The position numbers were made by a program, and so were the translations under genes. From assembly GCA_029856155.1 (NCBI GenBank), contig JAHQWL010000023.1, positions 124,001-188,000 of the forward strand: a stretch of 64,000 bases of DNA, read 5' to 3'. This document shows, piece by piece, positions 1 to 9,165 of this stretch. The notes beneath the pieces are model-generated. The model did not search any database, was not told where the DNA came from, and saw only the letters and a list, made by a program, of their open reading frames with translations. This stretch comes from Promethearchaeia archaeon (GTDB lineage: Archaea > Asgardarchaeota > Lokiarchaeia > Sigyniarchaeales > SOKP01). Position 1 is the first letter of the stretch. Each line of letters opens with the position of its first letter.

Positions 1-2
1 GT

Positions 3-518
3 ATTGGATATTTTGCTGACATGTATTTAAATAATACGAATTGGATAATTCAACTCTTCTTATATGAATCATATATTCAATTAGAGAAAAATAATAAGCC
101 TTTATCAGGATTTTTTTTTACTATTTGTACGTTTAAAATAATCCTGATTATAATTCCGTTTATTTTTATTCTTATAAAGAAAATTAAAGGCAAAGATTTA
201 ATTTTTTATTTTTTACCTTTTTTGGTAATCTGTATACCTTATATAATTTTTCCAGAGTATTTTTCAATGATGGTTTCTAATTGGTTCCTAAGTATAGAAA
301 CAACATCTGGATTCTCAATCATAAGTATATTCTTAATATTTTGGCGTGTAATTCAACCCGCGCAATTAATGTTTTTAAGTATTATACTAGTAATTATTAT
401 TGTAAATATCAAAAATGAGAATGAAAAAACAAGAATTGGTTCTTTAATCTATATATCTGTATCTATTTTATGGGTTTTAATTTGGTTAATATTCTTAGGA
501 TTTGCTCTTTTCATGTGA
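3..518 (+). CDS. multi-pass membrane protein, 5' end cut by window edge
   Basis: The reading frame is open from base 3 with no stop before the first internal ATG at 21, so this is probably the 3' part of a longer gene. The visible part is strongly hydrophobic, with about four membrane segments (roughly residues 30-52, 58-76, 95-125 and 140-163 counted from the ATG at 21). No conserved motif was recognised. It converges with the next gene, leaving 5 bp between the stop codons. Function unknown. Confidence 0.6.
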   Translation: MGYFADMYLNNTNWIIQLFLYESYIQLEKNNKPLSGFFFTICTFKIILIIIPFIFILIKKIKGKDLIFYFLPFLVICIPYIIFPEYFSMMVSNWFLSIETTSGFSIISIFLIFWRVIQPAQLMFLSIILVIIIVNIKNENEKTRIGSLIYISVSILWVLIWLIFLGFALFM

Positions 519-523
519 ATTTA

Positions 524-934
524 TCAGATTTTTTCATGATTTTGAATGATAATCAACACAAACGAAATATATATAAATATCATACATGAGAAACTATATA
601 CTGGAGTAAAACAGGCAGATCCATAAAACCTTATTAAAAAAATTATATTAAAACCAATTCCAAAAAGCAAGGCTGTTATTATAGGGACTTTAAATTTTCT
701 ATCAATTATTTTAATTCTTACCACAATTATCCCAGATATAACCATTATTAAAATTTTTATGGGCTCAAACAATGCTAAAAATAAATAAAAACCCATTAAA
801 ACTAATTGATTTAGAGATATTAATTGTTGTATCCGTAAAATTAGAATAAGATTAATTATAAATGATATTATTGTTATTAAAACAATAAAAATAACTAATC
901 TGATTAATAAATTATATCTTTTTCTAATATTCAT
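524..934 (-). CDS. small four-helix membrane protein, unknown function
   Basis: This 136-residue protein is almost entirely hydrophobic, with about four predicted membrane helices and a basic N-terminus (MNIRKRYN), as expected for a cytoplasmic N-terminus. It is convergent with the gene on its left. Upstream is a 204-bp AT-rich gap shared with a divergent gene, where promoters for both directions would lie. No family recognised. The hydrophobic pattern and acceptable start make a real gene likely, but the identity is open. Confidence 0.55.
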   Translation of the reverse strand: MNIRKRYNLLIRLVIFIVLITIISFIINLILILRIQQLISLNQLVLMGFYLFLALFEPIKILIMVISGIIVVRIKIIDRKFKVPIITALLFGIGFNIIFLIRFYGSACFTPVYSFSCMIFIYISFVLIIIQNHEKI

Positions 935-1138
935 TAAACCATTTTGTTTTAATCTAATTATAATAGATATCCAGATATTTAAAGCCTAAATCTTTACACT
1001 TAGAATAATTATTAATATTATTTGGTTTCAACATAAATATTTTTATATTTAATTGAATTAATAAAGATTGGTTTATCCTTAAATGAAAATAGAATTGAAA
1101 TCCTTATTATTTGAAATAAATAATTGATGTGATTATTA

Positions 1139-1876
1139 ATGTCTGAAGATGAAGTAATTTGCAATAATTGCAGGAAGCTAACTAAAAAAAGTCATAAATA
1201 CTGCATGCATTGCGGTAGTTTATTAACACCATACTCGCCATTTCCATCGCGAGAAACTCAAGAAAGCTTACGCGATCCATTCGATACCACATCTATACCC
1301 TCAGATAAATTAGGTAAATTTCACATAAGTGAACTTAGTACTGGCTATAAAGTATTAGCATTTTTTATTATTGTCGCTGTAGTAGATTTAGTAGCATCAT
1401 TTATATTCGTGTTTGGCTACCATTTACCATTAAATACTTATTTTATGTTATTTGTAGGATTTTTTATTTTATTTATGATAATCGTTGGTTTAATATGGGG
1501 TGTAGCGGCAGGTTCAGATTTTGCTAATGCAGCATTGAAAGGTTGTGCCGCTATATTTGGTATTATCCTCCTCCTAGCAATTATTATACCGATCTATGTT
1601 ATATATGCTTTACCAAGTATTGTTGGGTCATTTTCTTTTTCTTCACCCGCGCTTGAAGAATTAGGGCAACGGATAACAGATGCCATTAGCAATGCGTTAA
1701 ACAATTTTATTGGATCAATATTTCGAGAAATTGGGGATAATATTAAAACTTCTTGGGAAAATGCGTTTGCAGATGTCGAAGTTCCTGGTTTTGAGCCATT
1801 CTTATTTCTTGGCTTATTTATTTCACTTTCTATAATTCTTATATATAAGTACCATTTAACTATTAAAAAAAAATAG
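1139..1876 (+). CDS. zinc-ribbon membrane protein with PGF-type C-terminal tail (candidate archaeosortase substrate)
   Basis: This 245-residue protein starts with a zinc ribbon (C8, C11, C22, C25; CNNC and CMHC). Three membrane helices follow (about 71-92, 101-122, 138-159), then a polar loop (160-215), a PGFEPF motif at 216-221, one hydrophobic helix and a terminal KKK. With the ribbon inside, three helices put the loop outside, and the last helix runs back in with its basic end in the cytoplasm. A PGF-like motif, helix and basic tail is the tripartite pattern of archaeosortase sorting signals. The next gene downstream, on the same strand, is an archaeosortase-like protein. That this protein is processed is an inference; it could equally be an ordinary four-helix membrane protein. 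Confidence 0.7.
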   Translation: MSEDEVICNNCRKLTKKSHKYCMHCGSLLTPYSPFPSRETQESLRDPFDTTSIPSDKLGKFHISELSTGYKVLAFFIIVAVVDLVASFIFVFGYHLPLNTYFMLFVGFFILFMIIVGLIWGVAAGSDFANAALKGCAAIFGIILLLAIIIPIYVIYALPSIVGSFSFSSPALEELGQRITDAISNALNNFIGSIFREIGDNIKTSWENAFADVEVPGFEPFLFLGLFISLSIILIYKYHLTIKKK

Positions 1877-1943
1877 GATTAATTACTAAGATTATTTTTA
1901 TTTCCTTTTTTTTAAATAGCAGTAATTTAAACTGAATTTCAAT

Positions 1944-2621
1944 ATGCTATATGACGAAAAAATGAAAGAAAACCAAAATAAAAAGTTGTACCCTCCTAGA
2001 CCAATACTCCAATTGAATGAAAAAATATACAAATTTTCAAATCTTCAATTTGTTTATTTAATTATTGGTAGTCCATTATTGACTATTTTCATTTATTATT
2101 TTCTAAAACTTAGATTTAATTATTGGATATATGAACTTACATCTATGCAGATATCCTTTTTCCTAAATTCATTTTTTAATCTAAATTCAGAAGTAATTAT
2201 CTATACTGATCACAATATATTTCCTACTATTTTTATACCTAACCACCCTTTTGAGGGAAGCTATGCTATTAGTACAAATTGTATCGCAGCTCATATTTTT
2301 AGCATTATGATTGGAATCATTCTGTTTATACCATCATCAAAAGAATCTTTAAATAAAAGAAATTTTATATGGAGAAAAATAAAAACTTTAATAGTTACGG
2401 TTGTAGGTATTTACATATTAAACATCTTTCGAATTGTATTTCTGCTATTTTTTAATTTTAAAGGAATACCATTTGAATTCATCCATGAGTCCTTATTTTT
2501 CTTATCTGCTGTAATTGGAGCTTTGTTTGTTGTTATCGTTCTTAAAAATTGGTTACCAGAATTGTTTATATCAATCTATTACATATTTTTCTTAATTTCT
2601 CAAAAAAAAAAAAATCAATAA
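1944..2621 (+). CDS. archaeosortase/exosortase family transpeptidase-like protein
   Basis: This 225-residue multi-pass membrane protein carries the three spaced catalytic residues of the exosortase/archaeosortase superfamily: C113 in STNCIAAH, R163 in NIFR and H181 in IHESLFF. Order and spacing (Cys, about 50 residues, N-x-x-R, about 18 residues, His) fit the family. Family members cleave C-terminal tripartite signals of secreted proteins and probably attach the new end to lipid. The gene follows by 67 bp a protein whose C-terminus looks like a PGF-type signal. The subfamily cannot be assigned by eye. Confidence 0.75.
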   Translation: MLYDEKMKENQNKKLYPPRPILQLNEKIYKFSNLQFVYLIIGSPLLTIFIYYFLKLRFNYWIYELTSMQISFFLNSFFNLNSEVIIYTDHNIFPTIFIPNHPFEGSYAISTNCIAAHIFSIMIGIILFIPSSKESLNKRNFIWRKIKTLIVTVVGIYILNIFRIVFLLFFNFKGIPFEFIHESLFFLSAVIGALFVVIVLKNWLPELFISIYYIFFLISQKKKNQ

Positions 2622-2783
2622 TATGATTCCATTTCAACAGTTTTGAATACTCCTATGTACATTCGTAATTTATAAACTTAAACAAAATAGTCATAATTTG
2701 CTTATTTTTAAAAAAATAGAATCCCCATTTTAACCACTTTAACCATACTTCCAGCTTGGTTTCATTTATTTTTCAAAAACGTA

Positions 2784-2795
2784 ACCTTTAAATAG
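2784..2795 (+). promoter_or_regulatory. BRE/TATA promoter of the grpE-dnaK operon
   Basis: The sequence AACCTTTAAATA looks like a BRE-TATA element. It lies about 100 bp before the grpE start, placing transcription initiation near 2815-2820. A nearly identical AACCTTTAAATA precedes the RHH gene at 29093, which supports it as this organism's consensus. Confidence 0.5.
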
Positions 2796-2819
2796 GCAAA
2801 TTAATATTGTTATATTAAA

Positions 2820-2857
2820 GTATGTAAACTTTTCATTGACAACAAAAGATTACATAC
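2820..2857. promoter_or_regulatory. 8-bp inverted repeat at the grpE transcription start region (candidate operator)
   Basis: GTATGTAA at 2820-2827 is matched by its exact reverse complement TTACATAC at 2850-2857. Arm centres are 30 bp apart, close to three helical turns. The site begins where transcription should start, about 30 bp after the TATA box. A repressor controlling the chaperone operon could bind here. It is not the bacterial CIRCE element. No binding protein is identified. Confidence 0.35.
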
Positions 2858-2892
2858 AAAAAAATGGGGTTTAAAACTCAAAAAATTAAAAA

Positions 2893-3621
2893 ATGACGTA
2901 TATGTTTGAAAATGAAATGGGAGATGGGAGAACTATGGCATTTGAAGAATATTTTGATAGATTTATGAATAATCGTGATGTTTCACGTGGTGTATCAAAT
3001 CAGATTTCGATTAAACGAAGTGATTATGAGGTTCTTAAAGCGAAAGCAGAAAAGTATGAAGCGTTAGTGGAAGAACATAAAAAGATTAAGACTCAAAATG
3101 ACCGTTTACTCAAAGAACTTGATGACATGAAAGATGATGGTCGTAAATATAAGGAATTATTGGAAGAGAAGGAAAAATATTTGAATTCACTTTTACGAGT
3201 ACGCGCTGATTTTGAAAATTATAAGAAGCGTTCAGAACAAGAGAACAGTAGATACAAGTCATATGTCATGGATGTAATACTAAAGAAGTTAATAGATCAT
3301 TATGATGATTTAGTGCGAGCTTTGAACTTGCTTAAAACGCTTGAAAACATGGATGGCATTAAGAATGGATTTGAATTGATAATTAAGAATTTTGAAAAGC
3401 TATTAGCGGAGGAGGGAGTGAAACCGATGGATTCAGAAGGTGAGAAATTTGATCCATATAAGCACGAAGCTATAATAATTGAAGAGGGTAGAGATGATCT
3501 CCCAGAAAATACGATATTAGAAGAAATAACTAAAGGTTATTATATAAAAGAAAAGATTTTAAGACCTGCGAAGGTCAAAATCTCAAAAAAATCAAAATTA
3601 AAAAATATAAATGAAAATTAA
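2893..3621 (+). CDS. grpE: GrpE nucleotide exchange factor
   Basis: This 242-residue protein has a long acidic coiled coil (about residues 45-125), then the GrpE dimer and head region. Diagnostic stretches are RADFENYKKR, the helix ending in LVRALNLL, and the beta-domain around EGEKFDPYKHEAI. GrpE releases ADP from DnaK so the chaperone cycle can continue. It is somewhat longer than bacterial GrpE because of the N-terminal extension. It is first in the grpE-dnaK-dnaJ cluster, 40 bp before dnaK. Confidence 0.95.
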   Translation: MTYMFENEMGDGRTMAFEEYFDRFMNNRDVSRGVSNQISIKRSDYEVLKAKAEKYEALVEEHKKIKTQNDRLLKELDDMKDDGRKYKELLEEKEKYLNSLLRVRADFENYKKRSEQENSRYKSYVMDVILKKLIDHYDDLVRALNLLKTLENMDGIKNGFELIIKNFEKLLAEEGVKPMDSEGEKFDPYKHEAIIIEEGRDDLPENTILEEITKGYYIKEKILRPAKVKISKKSKLKNINEN

Positions 3622-3661
3622 AAAAAAAATACAAATAAATATAAAAATGGAGTGATGAAAT

Positions 3662-5575
3662 ATGGGAAAAATAATAGGAATTGATTTAGGAACGTCAAAT
3701 TCAGCAGCAGCAGTATTAATTGGCGGCAAACCAACGATTATTCCAAGTGCTGAGGGTTTAACCTTGGGTGGAAAGGCATTTCCCTCTGTGGTTGCTTTTA
3801 CTAAGGATGGTCAGAGATTAGTTGGAGAACCTGCAAGAAGACAAGCAATCTCAAATCCAGATCGTACAATTACAGCTATTAAAAGGAAGATGGGTACATC
3901 TTACAAGGTAACAATTGATGGAAAAGATTATTCACCACAAGAGATTTCCGCAATGATTCTGAGAAAAATCAAAGAAGATGCCAGTGCTTATTTAGGTGAA
4001 CAAGTTTCTGATGTGATTATTACAGTTCCAGCATATTTTAATGATAATCAAAGACAAGCTACAAAAGATGCAGGAAAGATTGCAGGATTGAATGTGAAAC
4101 GTTTAATTAACGAACCTACTGCCGCAGCAGTAGCTTATGGATTAGATAAGAAAAATGCAAGGCTAAAAATCGCGGTACTGGATCTTGGCGGTGGTACTTT
4201 TGATGTCACGATAATGGAAATGGACAATCAAGTTTTTGAAGTGATTTCTACAGCAGGGGATACTCAGTTAGGAGGTACAGATATGGATAAAATTCTTGTT
4301 GATTATATAGTTTCTGAGTTTCAGAAAGATCAAGGTGTAGATTTAAGAGGAGATTCTATGGCAATGCAACGAGTTAAAGAAGCAGCAGAAAAAGCTAAAA
4401 TTGAATTATCTACATCGATTACAACTGATATTAATTTACCTTATATTACCGCAACTAAAGAAGGTCCAAAGCATCTTAATATGTCTCTAACAAGAGCCAA
4501 ATTGGAGCAACTCATTGAACCGGTATTAAAAAGGTTGGATACTTCAATCTTAAAAGCTTTACAAGACGCTGGAATGGCAAGAGGAGAAATTGATAAGATT
4601 ATTTTAGTTGGTGGACCAACTAGAATGCCCATTATACAGAAGAAATTCGAAGATTTACTAGGTAAAACTCCAGAGCGCAGTATTGATCCAATGGAATGTG
4701 TTGCGATGGGTGCTTCAGTTCAAGGTGGAGTATTAACTGGTGAGGTTGAGGATTTATTATTACTCGATGTTACACCTTTATCATTAGGAGTTGAGACTTT
4801 AGGTGGAGTTTTTACGAAATTAATTGAAAGAAATACCACAATTCCTACCAAAAAGGCTGAAACTTTCTCAACTGCAGCTGATAATCAACCCGCAGTAGAA
4901 ATTCATGTACTACAAGGTGAAAGACCAAGAGCAGTAGATAATATAACATTAGGAAAGTTTCATTTGAATGGTATTCCACCAGCTCCAAGGGGAATACCAC
5001 AGATCGAAGTCACATTTGATATTGACCAAAATGGAATTCTTAATGTTTCAGCGAAAGATAAAGGCACTGGAAAAAGTCAGTCAATAACAATTACTGCATC
5101 TACTAAGATGTCTGATAATGATATTGAACAAAAAATTCGAGAAGCAGAGAGAAACGCTGAAGAAGATCGAAAATTTCAAGAATTAACTGAAGCTAAAAAC
5201 CATGGAGAATCATTAATATACCAAAGTGAAAAACTAATGAAAGAAAATGAAGCTGTAATTGGAGATTTAAAATCAACAATACTTAACAAGATCTCTGATT
5301 TAAGAAGTGCGATGGAATCTGAGGATGTAAGTCGAATTAAAAATGCTACAGAAGCTTTACAGAATTCATTACATGAAGTTTCATCTCGAATATATGGACA
5401 ACAACAAGGTTCTTATCAAGGAGCATATCAAGGTGCACCACCTGGAGGTATGGGAGATGTCCCACCGGGTGCAGCATATGGATCTCAAGGAAAAACTCAA
5501 GATGAAATCGAAGAAGAACAATTCAGAAGAGCAACAGGCCAAGATGACAATGTAGTAGACGCTGAGTATGACTAA
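3662..5575 (+). CDS. dnaK: Hsp70 chaperone DnaK
   Basis: This 637-residue protein is a full-length bacterial-type DnaK. It has the phosphate-1 motif [10 protein letters not shown] at the N-terminus, [13 protein letters not shown], the phosphate-2 motif [10 protein letters not shown] and the adenosine motif [10 protein letters not shown]. The substrate-binding domain begins after the linker [18 protein letters not shown], followed by a helical lid, a Gly/Gln/Pro-rich stretch and the acidic end VVDAEYD. It binds unfolded peptides in an ATP cycle with GrpE and DnaJ. A Shine-Dalgarno GGAGTGAT lies just before the ATG. Archaeal DnaK systems are generally regarded as acquired from bacteria. Confidence 0.98.
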   Translation: MGKIIGIDLGTSNSAAAVLIGGKPTIIPSAEGLTLGGKAFPSVVAFTKDGQRLVGEPARRQAISNPDRTITAIKRKMGTSYKVTIDGKDYSPQEISAMILRKIKEDASAYLGEQVSDVIITVPAYFNDNQRQATKDAGKIAGLNVKRLINEPTAAAVAYGLDKKNARLKIAVLDLGGGTFDVTIMEMDNQVFEVISTAGDTQLGGTDMDKILVDYIVSEFQKDQGVDLRGDSMAMQRVKEAAEKAKIELSTSITTDINLPYITATKEGPKHLNMSLTRAKLEQLIEPVLKRLDTSILKALQDAGMARGEIDKIILVGGPTRMPIIQKKFEDLLGKTPERSIDPMECVAMGASVQGGVLTGEVEDLLLLDVTPLSLGVETLGGVFTKLIERNTTIPTKKAETFSTAADNQPAVEIHVLQGERPRAVDNITLGKFHLNGIPPAPRGIPQIEVTFDIDQNGILNVSAKDKGTGKSQSITITASTKMSDNDIEQKIREAERNAEEDRKFQELTEAKNHGESLIYQSEKLMKENEAVIGDLKSTILNKISDLRSAMESEDVSRIKNATEALQNSLHEVSSRIYGQQQGSYQGAYQGAPPGGMGDVPPGAAYGSQGKTQDEIEEEQFRRATGQDDNVVDAEYD

Positions 5576-5579
5576 CTTA

Positions 5580-5606
5580 GGTTTTTTTTTTATTTTTTTA
5601 TTTTTA
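5580..5606 (+). terminator. T-rich terminator after dnaK
   Basis: A run of T residues broken only by a few A residues starts a few bases after the dnaK stop codon. Archaeal RNA polymerase terminates at such tracts. It suggests that at least part of the grpE-dnaK transcripts end here before dnaJ, which has its own AT-rich upstream region. Confidence 0.45.
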
Positions 5607-5660
5607 CAAATTCACATTTATCAAATTATTATTCACGTATATAAGAAAAGGTTGTAAAAT

Positions 5661-6671
5661 ATGGCAAAGGATTATTATAAATTATTAGGAATAAATAAAG
5701 GTGCTTCAAAAGAGGAAATTAAAAGAGCCTTTCGAAAAATGGCTCGTAAATATCATCCTGATGTTAATCCAGACGAATCAAAATCGGGAGAGAAATTTAA
5801 GGAGATCAACGAGGCATATACAATTTTAAACGATGATAAAAAAAGGGATATGTATGATAGATTTGGTGTTGTAGAAGGTGATACTTCTACATATCAGAAT
5901 AGGGGTGGATCTCCTGGAAGTGATAGAGTTCGTCAAAGTCCAGACGGTACAACCTATTATTATTCTACATCGGGTTCACCTGGAGGATTTGATTTTAGTG
6001 AAATTTTCGGAAATCATAATAATTCAGGGAGTAGGAGTGGTGGATTCGATTTTTTTAATGATTTAGGCGATATTTTTGATGTTTTTAATAGGGGGGGTCA
6101 AGGGAGTACAAGAGCAAGATCTCCCAATTATAATAATACTCCAAGAGAAGGAGATGATTTAAGATACGATATGGAAATAGATTTTATGGATGCCTTTAAT
6201 GGAGGGAAGAAAACAGTTCAATATAAGGATCCCACAACTGGTCAAATGAAGTCGTTAAATGTAACCATTCCAAGAGGTATAAAGGACGATCAAAAATTAC
6301 GTCTAAAAGGGAAAGGTATGCTTGGAGAAAATGGAGGTTCTCAAGGAGATCTCTACATAGCTATACATATAAGAAATCATCCAAAATTCGAAAGAAAAGA
6401 TGATGATATATATATTGAACAAGAAGTTCCTTTTACAACCGCAGCACTCGGAGGAAAAATTCAAGTCTCTGGTGTTGAAAATTCTTTAAATGTAACAATT
6501 CCTCCGGGAACTAATGATTCATCATTATTAAGATTAAAAAATCAGGGTTTTTATAAAATAAATTCAAATCAAAGAGGAAATTTAATGGTTAAAATCAAAA
6601 TTAAGGTCCCAAAGAAATTGAATAGGAATCAGAAGGAGTTATTAGAAAAATTACAAATTTTAGGTGTTTAA
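5661..6671 (+). CDS. DnaJ/Hsp40 co-chaperone lacking the zinc-finger domain (class B, CbpA-like)
   Basis: This 336-residue protein has an N-terminal J domain with HPD at residues 32-34, which stimulates DnaK ATPase. A Gly/Phe/Ser-rich linker (about 80-155) follows, then two C-terminal beta domains (for example [21 protein letters not shown]). The CxxCxGxG cysteine-rich region of classic DnaJ is absent, so the architecture is class B, as in CbpA and DNAJB proteins. It lies 85 bp after dnaK with an AAGGTTG ribosome-binding site before the ATG. It serves as the DnaK partner here. Confidence 0.93.
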   Translation: MAKDYYKLLGINKGASKEEIKRAFRKMARKYHPDVNPDESKSGEKFKEINEAYTILNDDKKRDMYDRFGVVEGDTSTYQNRGGSPGSDRVRQSPDGTTYYYSTSGSPGGFDFSEIFGNHNNSGSRSGGFDFFNDLGDIFDVFNRGGQGSTRARSPNYNNTPREGDDLRYDMEIDFMDAFNGGKKTVQYKDPTTGQMKSLNVTIPRGIKDDQKLRLKGKGMLGENGGSQGDLYIAIHIRNHPKFERKDDDIYIEQEVPFTTAALGGKIQVSGVENSLNVTIPPGTNDSSLLRLKNQGFYKINSNQRGNLMVKIKIKVPKKLNRNQKELLEKLQILGV

Positions 6672-6772
6672 TCATTATTAAGAAAAGAAAAAGTGAAAAT
6701 ATTGATATAATAATAATTGGTCTACAATTGTTTTATAATTTTAAATAAAATTAGTATATTGAGGTTATTAAA

Positions 6773-7672
6773 ATGGGGTTAAATACTAAAAATAACGTTT
6801 TATTAAATCTTTGTCCCGAATGTGGGGGATCAATAATTCCATTGATGAATACTGGAGATATTGTATGTAATCAGTGTGGATTAGTTATTAATGAAAAAAG
6901 TGTTGATTTTTCGCATAAAGGGAGGAGAGCATATACTAATCAAGAAAAAAATAATAGAGAGCAAACTGGTGCTCCAATTTCGGTATTATTACCAGATATG
7001 GGATTAAGTACTGTTATAGACAGAAATAAAATAAGTAATCCTGATTTAAAAAGAGCTGCTAAATGGAATACGCGTATAACCTGGCAAAAGAGAAATTTAT
7101 TAATAGCATCTACAGAATTAAAAAGAATTAGCACTAATTTGAATTTACCAAATTATGTAAGAGAGGATGGAATGCGCTTATATAAGGAAGCTTTTAAAAA
7201 AAAATTGTTACGAGGAAGATCCATCAATGCAATGGTTGCTGCGTGCTTATATTTAGCATGTAGAAGAAAGCAAATTCCAAGAACACTTCAAGAAATAACA
7301 AATGAAGCATCAGCAAATGCTAAAGATGTAAGGAGAAGTTATACTACCTTAATTAGGGAATTTAATTTAAAATCTCCATCAACAGATCCATTATCTCTTA
7401 TTCCAAGATATATCAATGAGTTAGGATTAAATTCAGAAATAGAACAATTAACAACTAAAATTTTAAAAGCTTATAGTTTAAAATTTTCAATTAGTGGAAA
7501 AGACCCAAAGGGCTTATGTGCTGGGGCAATATATTTAGCTTGCAGAATTAAGAATAAAGAAATTACACAACAACAAATTGTAGAATCAGTCCAGGTAACA
7601 GAAGTAACTCTTCGTTCAAGATATAAAGAACTGAAAACTAAATTAAAAATTACTGTACCCACATTAAATTAA
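6773..7672 (+). CDS. tfb: transcription initiation factor B (TFB/TFIIB)
   Basis: This 299-residue protein has an N-terminal zinc ribbon (C14, C17, C32, C35). A B-reader/linker region follows, then two cyclin-like repeats (about 105-195 and 205-299); the first contains MVAACLYLACRRKQIPRT and the second GLCAGAIYLACRIKNKE. TFB recruits RNA polymerase to TBP-bound promoters and recognises the BRE. Length is normal for archaeal TFB. GAGGTTATT before the ATG serves as ribosome-binding site. Many archaea have several TFBs; whether this is the housekeeping copy cannot be told here. Confidence 0.95.
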   Translation: MGLNTKNNVLLNLCPECGGSIIPLMNTGDIVCNQCGLVINEKSVDFSHKGRRAYTNQEKNNREQTGAPISVLLPDMGLSTVIDRNKISNPDLKRAAKWNTRITWQKRNLLIASTELKRISTNLNLPNYVREDGMRLYKEAFKKKLLRGRSINAMVAACLYLACRRKQIPRTLQEITNEASANAKDVRRSYTTLIREFNLKSPSTDPLSLIPRYINELGLNSEIEQLTTKILKAYSLKFSISGKDPKGLCAGAIYLACRIKNKEITQQQIVESVQVTEVTLRSRYKELKTKLKITVPTLN

Positions 7673-7829
7673 AAAAATTTATTTTCTATTTATTCGTTTA
7701 TTTCATAGTTTTTTCTAATTCAGGTACAAATCAATAAAGAAACACATTTTTTTATCCAATTTCTTCTCATATATTCTTTTTAATGCTAATTTCAATATTA
7801 ATTTTAAATTATCTTTAGGCATCCATATT

Positions 7830-7841
7830 TATACTAGTATA
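7830..7841. promoter_or_regulatory. 12-bp perfect palindrome upstream of the aldolase gene
   Basis: TATACTAGTATA is a perfect palindrome centred about 63 bp before the aldolase ATG, in a promoter-like AT-rich stretch. It could be an operator overlapping or next to the TATA element. AT-rich palindromes arise easily by chance, so regulatory function is tentative. Confidence 0.3.
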
Positions 7842-7898
7842 GATATTTCATTATCAATACATAGTTTAAGTTTTAACTAAACTCATTTTGATAGAACC

Positions 7899-8879
7899 AT
7901 GGTTTCTTATAAAGAATTAGGATTATTAAATACAAAAAAAATGTTTGAAGTTGCTCTAGAGAGAAAGTTTGCGGTACCCGGATATAATTTTAGCAATTTA
8001 GAACAATTGCAGGCTATTATTATAGGTTGTGGAGAAAGTAAATCCCCGGTGATACTTCAAAATAGTCCCGAAGCAGGAGAGTACGCAAATCGCGTAATGG
8101 TTAGATATTTAGTAGAAGGCGCAGTAGCGATGGCAAAGAGTTTGGGTTATGATATCCCAATTGCATTACATCTGGATCATGGAAATTCATTTGAATTAGC
8201 AAAAATCTGTATAGATAATGGTTTTTCAAGTGTCATGTTTGACGGAAGTCATTTAGAATATGAAGAAAACATTAACATCACAAAAAAAATTGTTTCTTAC
8301 GCTCACGAAAGAGAAATAAGTGTAGAATCAGAATTAGGAGTTATTGCAGGTATTGAAGGACATGTAGAAGCGACCGAACATTTCTATACTGACCCCGATC
8401 AAGTAGAAGATTTCGTAAATAGTACTGGTTGTGATTCACTAGCAATTGCTATTGGAACTTCTCATGGAGCCTATAAATTTAAAGTAGAAAAAGAGGAAGA
8501 TATCCCAGAATTACGATTTGATATACTTCAAGAAGTTAGAAAACGTTTAGGAAAGTTTCCAATCGTTCTGCATGGTTCATCATCCATACCTCAAAAATAC
8601 GCTAACATAATTAATGAATTTGGAGGGACTTTATCAAAAGCATTTGGAATACCTGAAGCTCAATTAAGGAAAGCAACTCAATATGGGGTCTGTAAAATCA
8701 ATATTGCCACAGATAGTCGAATGGTTTTTACAGCGATGATAAGAAAATATTTAGCAGAGCATCCAGATCAAATTGGTCCAAGAAAATATTTAGGTTTAGC
8801 TCGTCAAGAGCTTATCGAAATGATAAAACAAAGAAATAGAGATACATTAGGATCAGCAGATCAAGCAAATTATATTTAA
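7899..8879 (+). CDS. fba: class II fructose-bisphosphate aldolase
   Basis: This 326-residue protein matches the class II, zinc-dependent aldolase family. It has the metal/catalytic motif HLDHG (D93 catalytic, H94 zinc ligand), the conserved VESELG segment, IGTSHGAYK supplying a second histidine, VLHGSSS supplying the third, and KINIATD near the C-terminus. It reversibly cleaves fructose 1,6-bisphosphate to glyceraldehyde 3-phosphate and dihydroxyacetone phosphate. The gene appears monocistronic, with its own promoter region of about 220 bp. A related ketose-bisphosphate substrate is possible. Confidence 0.9.
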   Translation: MVSYKELGLLNTKKMFEVALERKFAVPGYNFSNLEQLQAIIIGCGESKSPVILQNSPEAGEYANRVMVRYLVEGAVAMAKSLGYDIPIALHLDHGNSFELAKICIDNGFSSVMFDGSHLEYEENINITKKIVSYAHEREISVESELGVIAGIEGHVEATEHFYTDPDQVEDFVNSTGCDSLAIAIGTSHGAYKFKVEKEEDIPELRFDILQEVRKRLGKFPIVLHGSSSIPQKYANIINEFGGTLSKAFGIPEAQLRKATQYGVCKINIATDSRMVFTAMIRKYLAEHPDQIGPRKYLGLARQELIEMIKQRNRDTLGSADQANYI

Positions 8880-8890
8880 GAAAAAAATTT

Positions 8891-9160
8891 TTACCCTTTT
8901 TCAATAACTATTCCTGTACCACCTTTAGGATATTGAAATTGAATTGCACCAGCATCACATACTTGATAACAAGCAGCACATTCTAAGCATTTCGATTGAT
9001 AGTCGTCCATAATACAGATTTTTCCTTCTCTTTTTCGCCATAAATTCATAACGCATATAATTAAACAACGTTCACAGTTATTACATTTATTATGATCTAT
9101 CGAAATGAAGTTCCCTGTGCCTAAAATTCGTTTAGTTAAGCCTTCTAATTCTATATTCAT
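8891..9160 (-). CDS. 2[4Fe-4S] ferredoxin, FixX-like
   Basis: This 89-residue protein has two cluster motifs, C26-x2-C29-x2-C32-x3-C36 and C58-x2-C61-x2-C64-x3-C68. The proline that usually follows the last cysteine is missing in both. It ends 5 bp after the FixC/geranylgeranyl-reductase-like gene and is clearly co-transcribed with it. This order matches fixC-fixX, where the ferredoxin-like protein pairs with the flavoprotein, and it is also common beside archaeal geranylgeranyl reductases. It probably passes electrons to or from the flavoprotein. Confidence 0.85.
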   Translation of the reverse strand: MNIELEGLTKRILGTGNFISIDHNKCNNCERCLIICVMNLWRKREGKICIMDDYQSKCLECAACYQVCDAGAIQFQYPKGGTGIVIEKG

Positions 9161-9165
9161 TTTTG

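Noticed and set aside
2784..2857. CIRCE-type HrcA operator upstream of grpE
   Set aside because: The CIRCE arms (TTAGCACTC / GAGTGCTAA) are absent; the inverted repeat present is a different sequence.
5343..5555. Open frame inside the dnaK 3' end, and similar frames inside dnaJ, livK, the polymerase and the giant gene
   Set aside because: They are shadow frames of strongly supported genes, with unnatural amino-acid composition.
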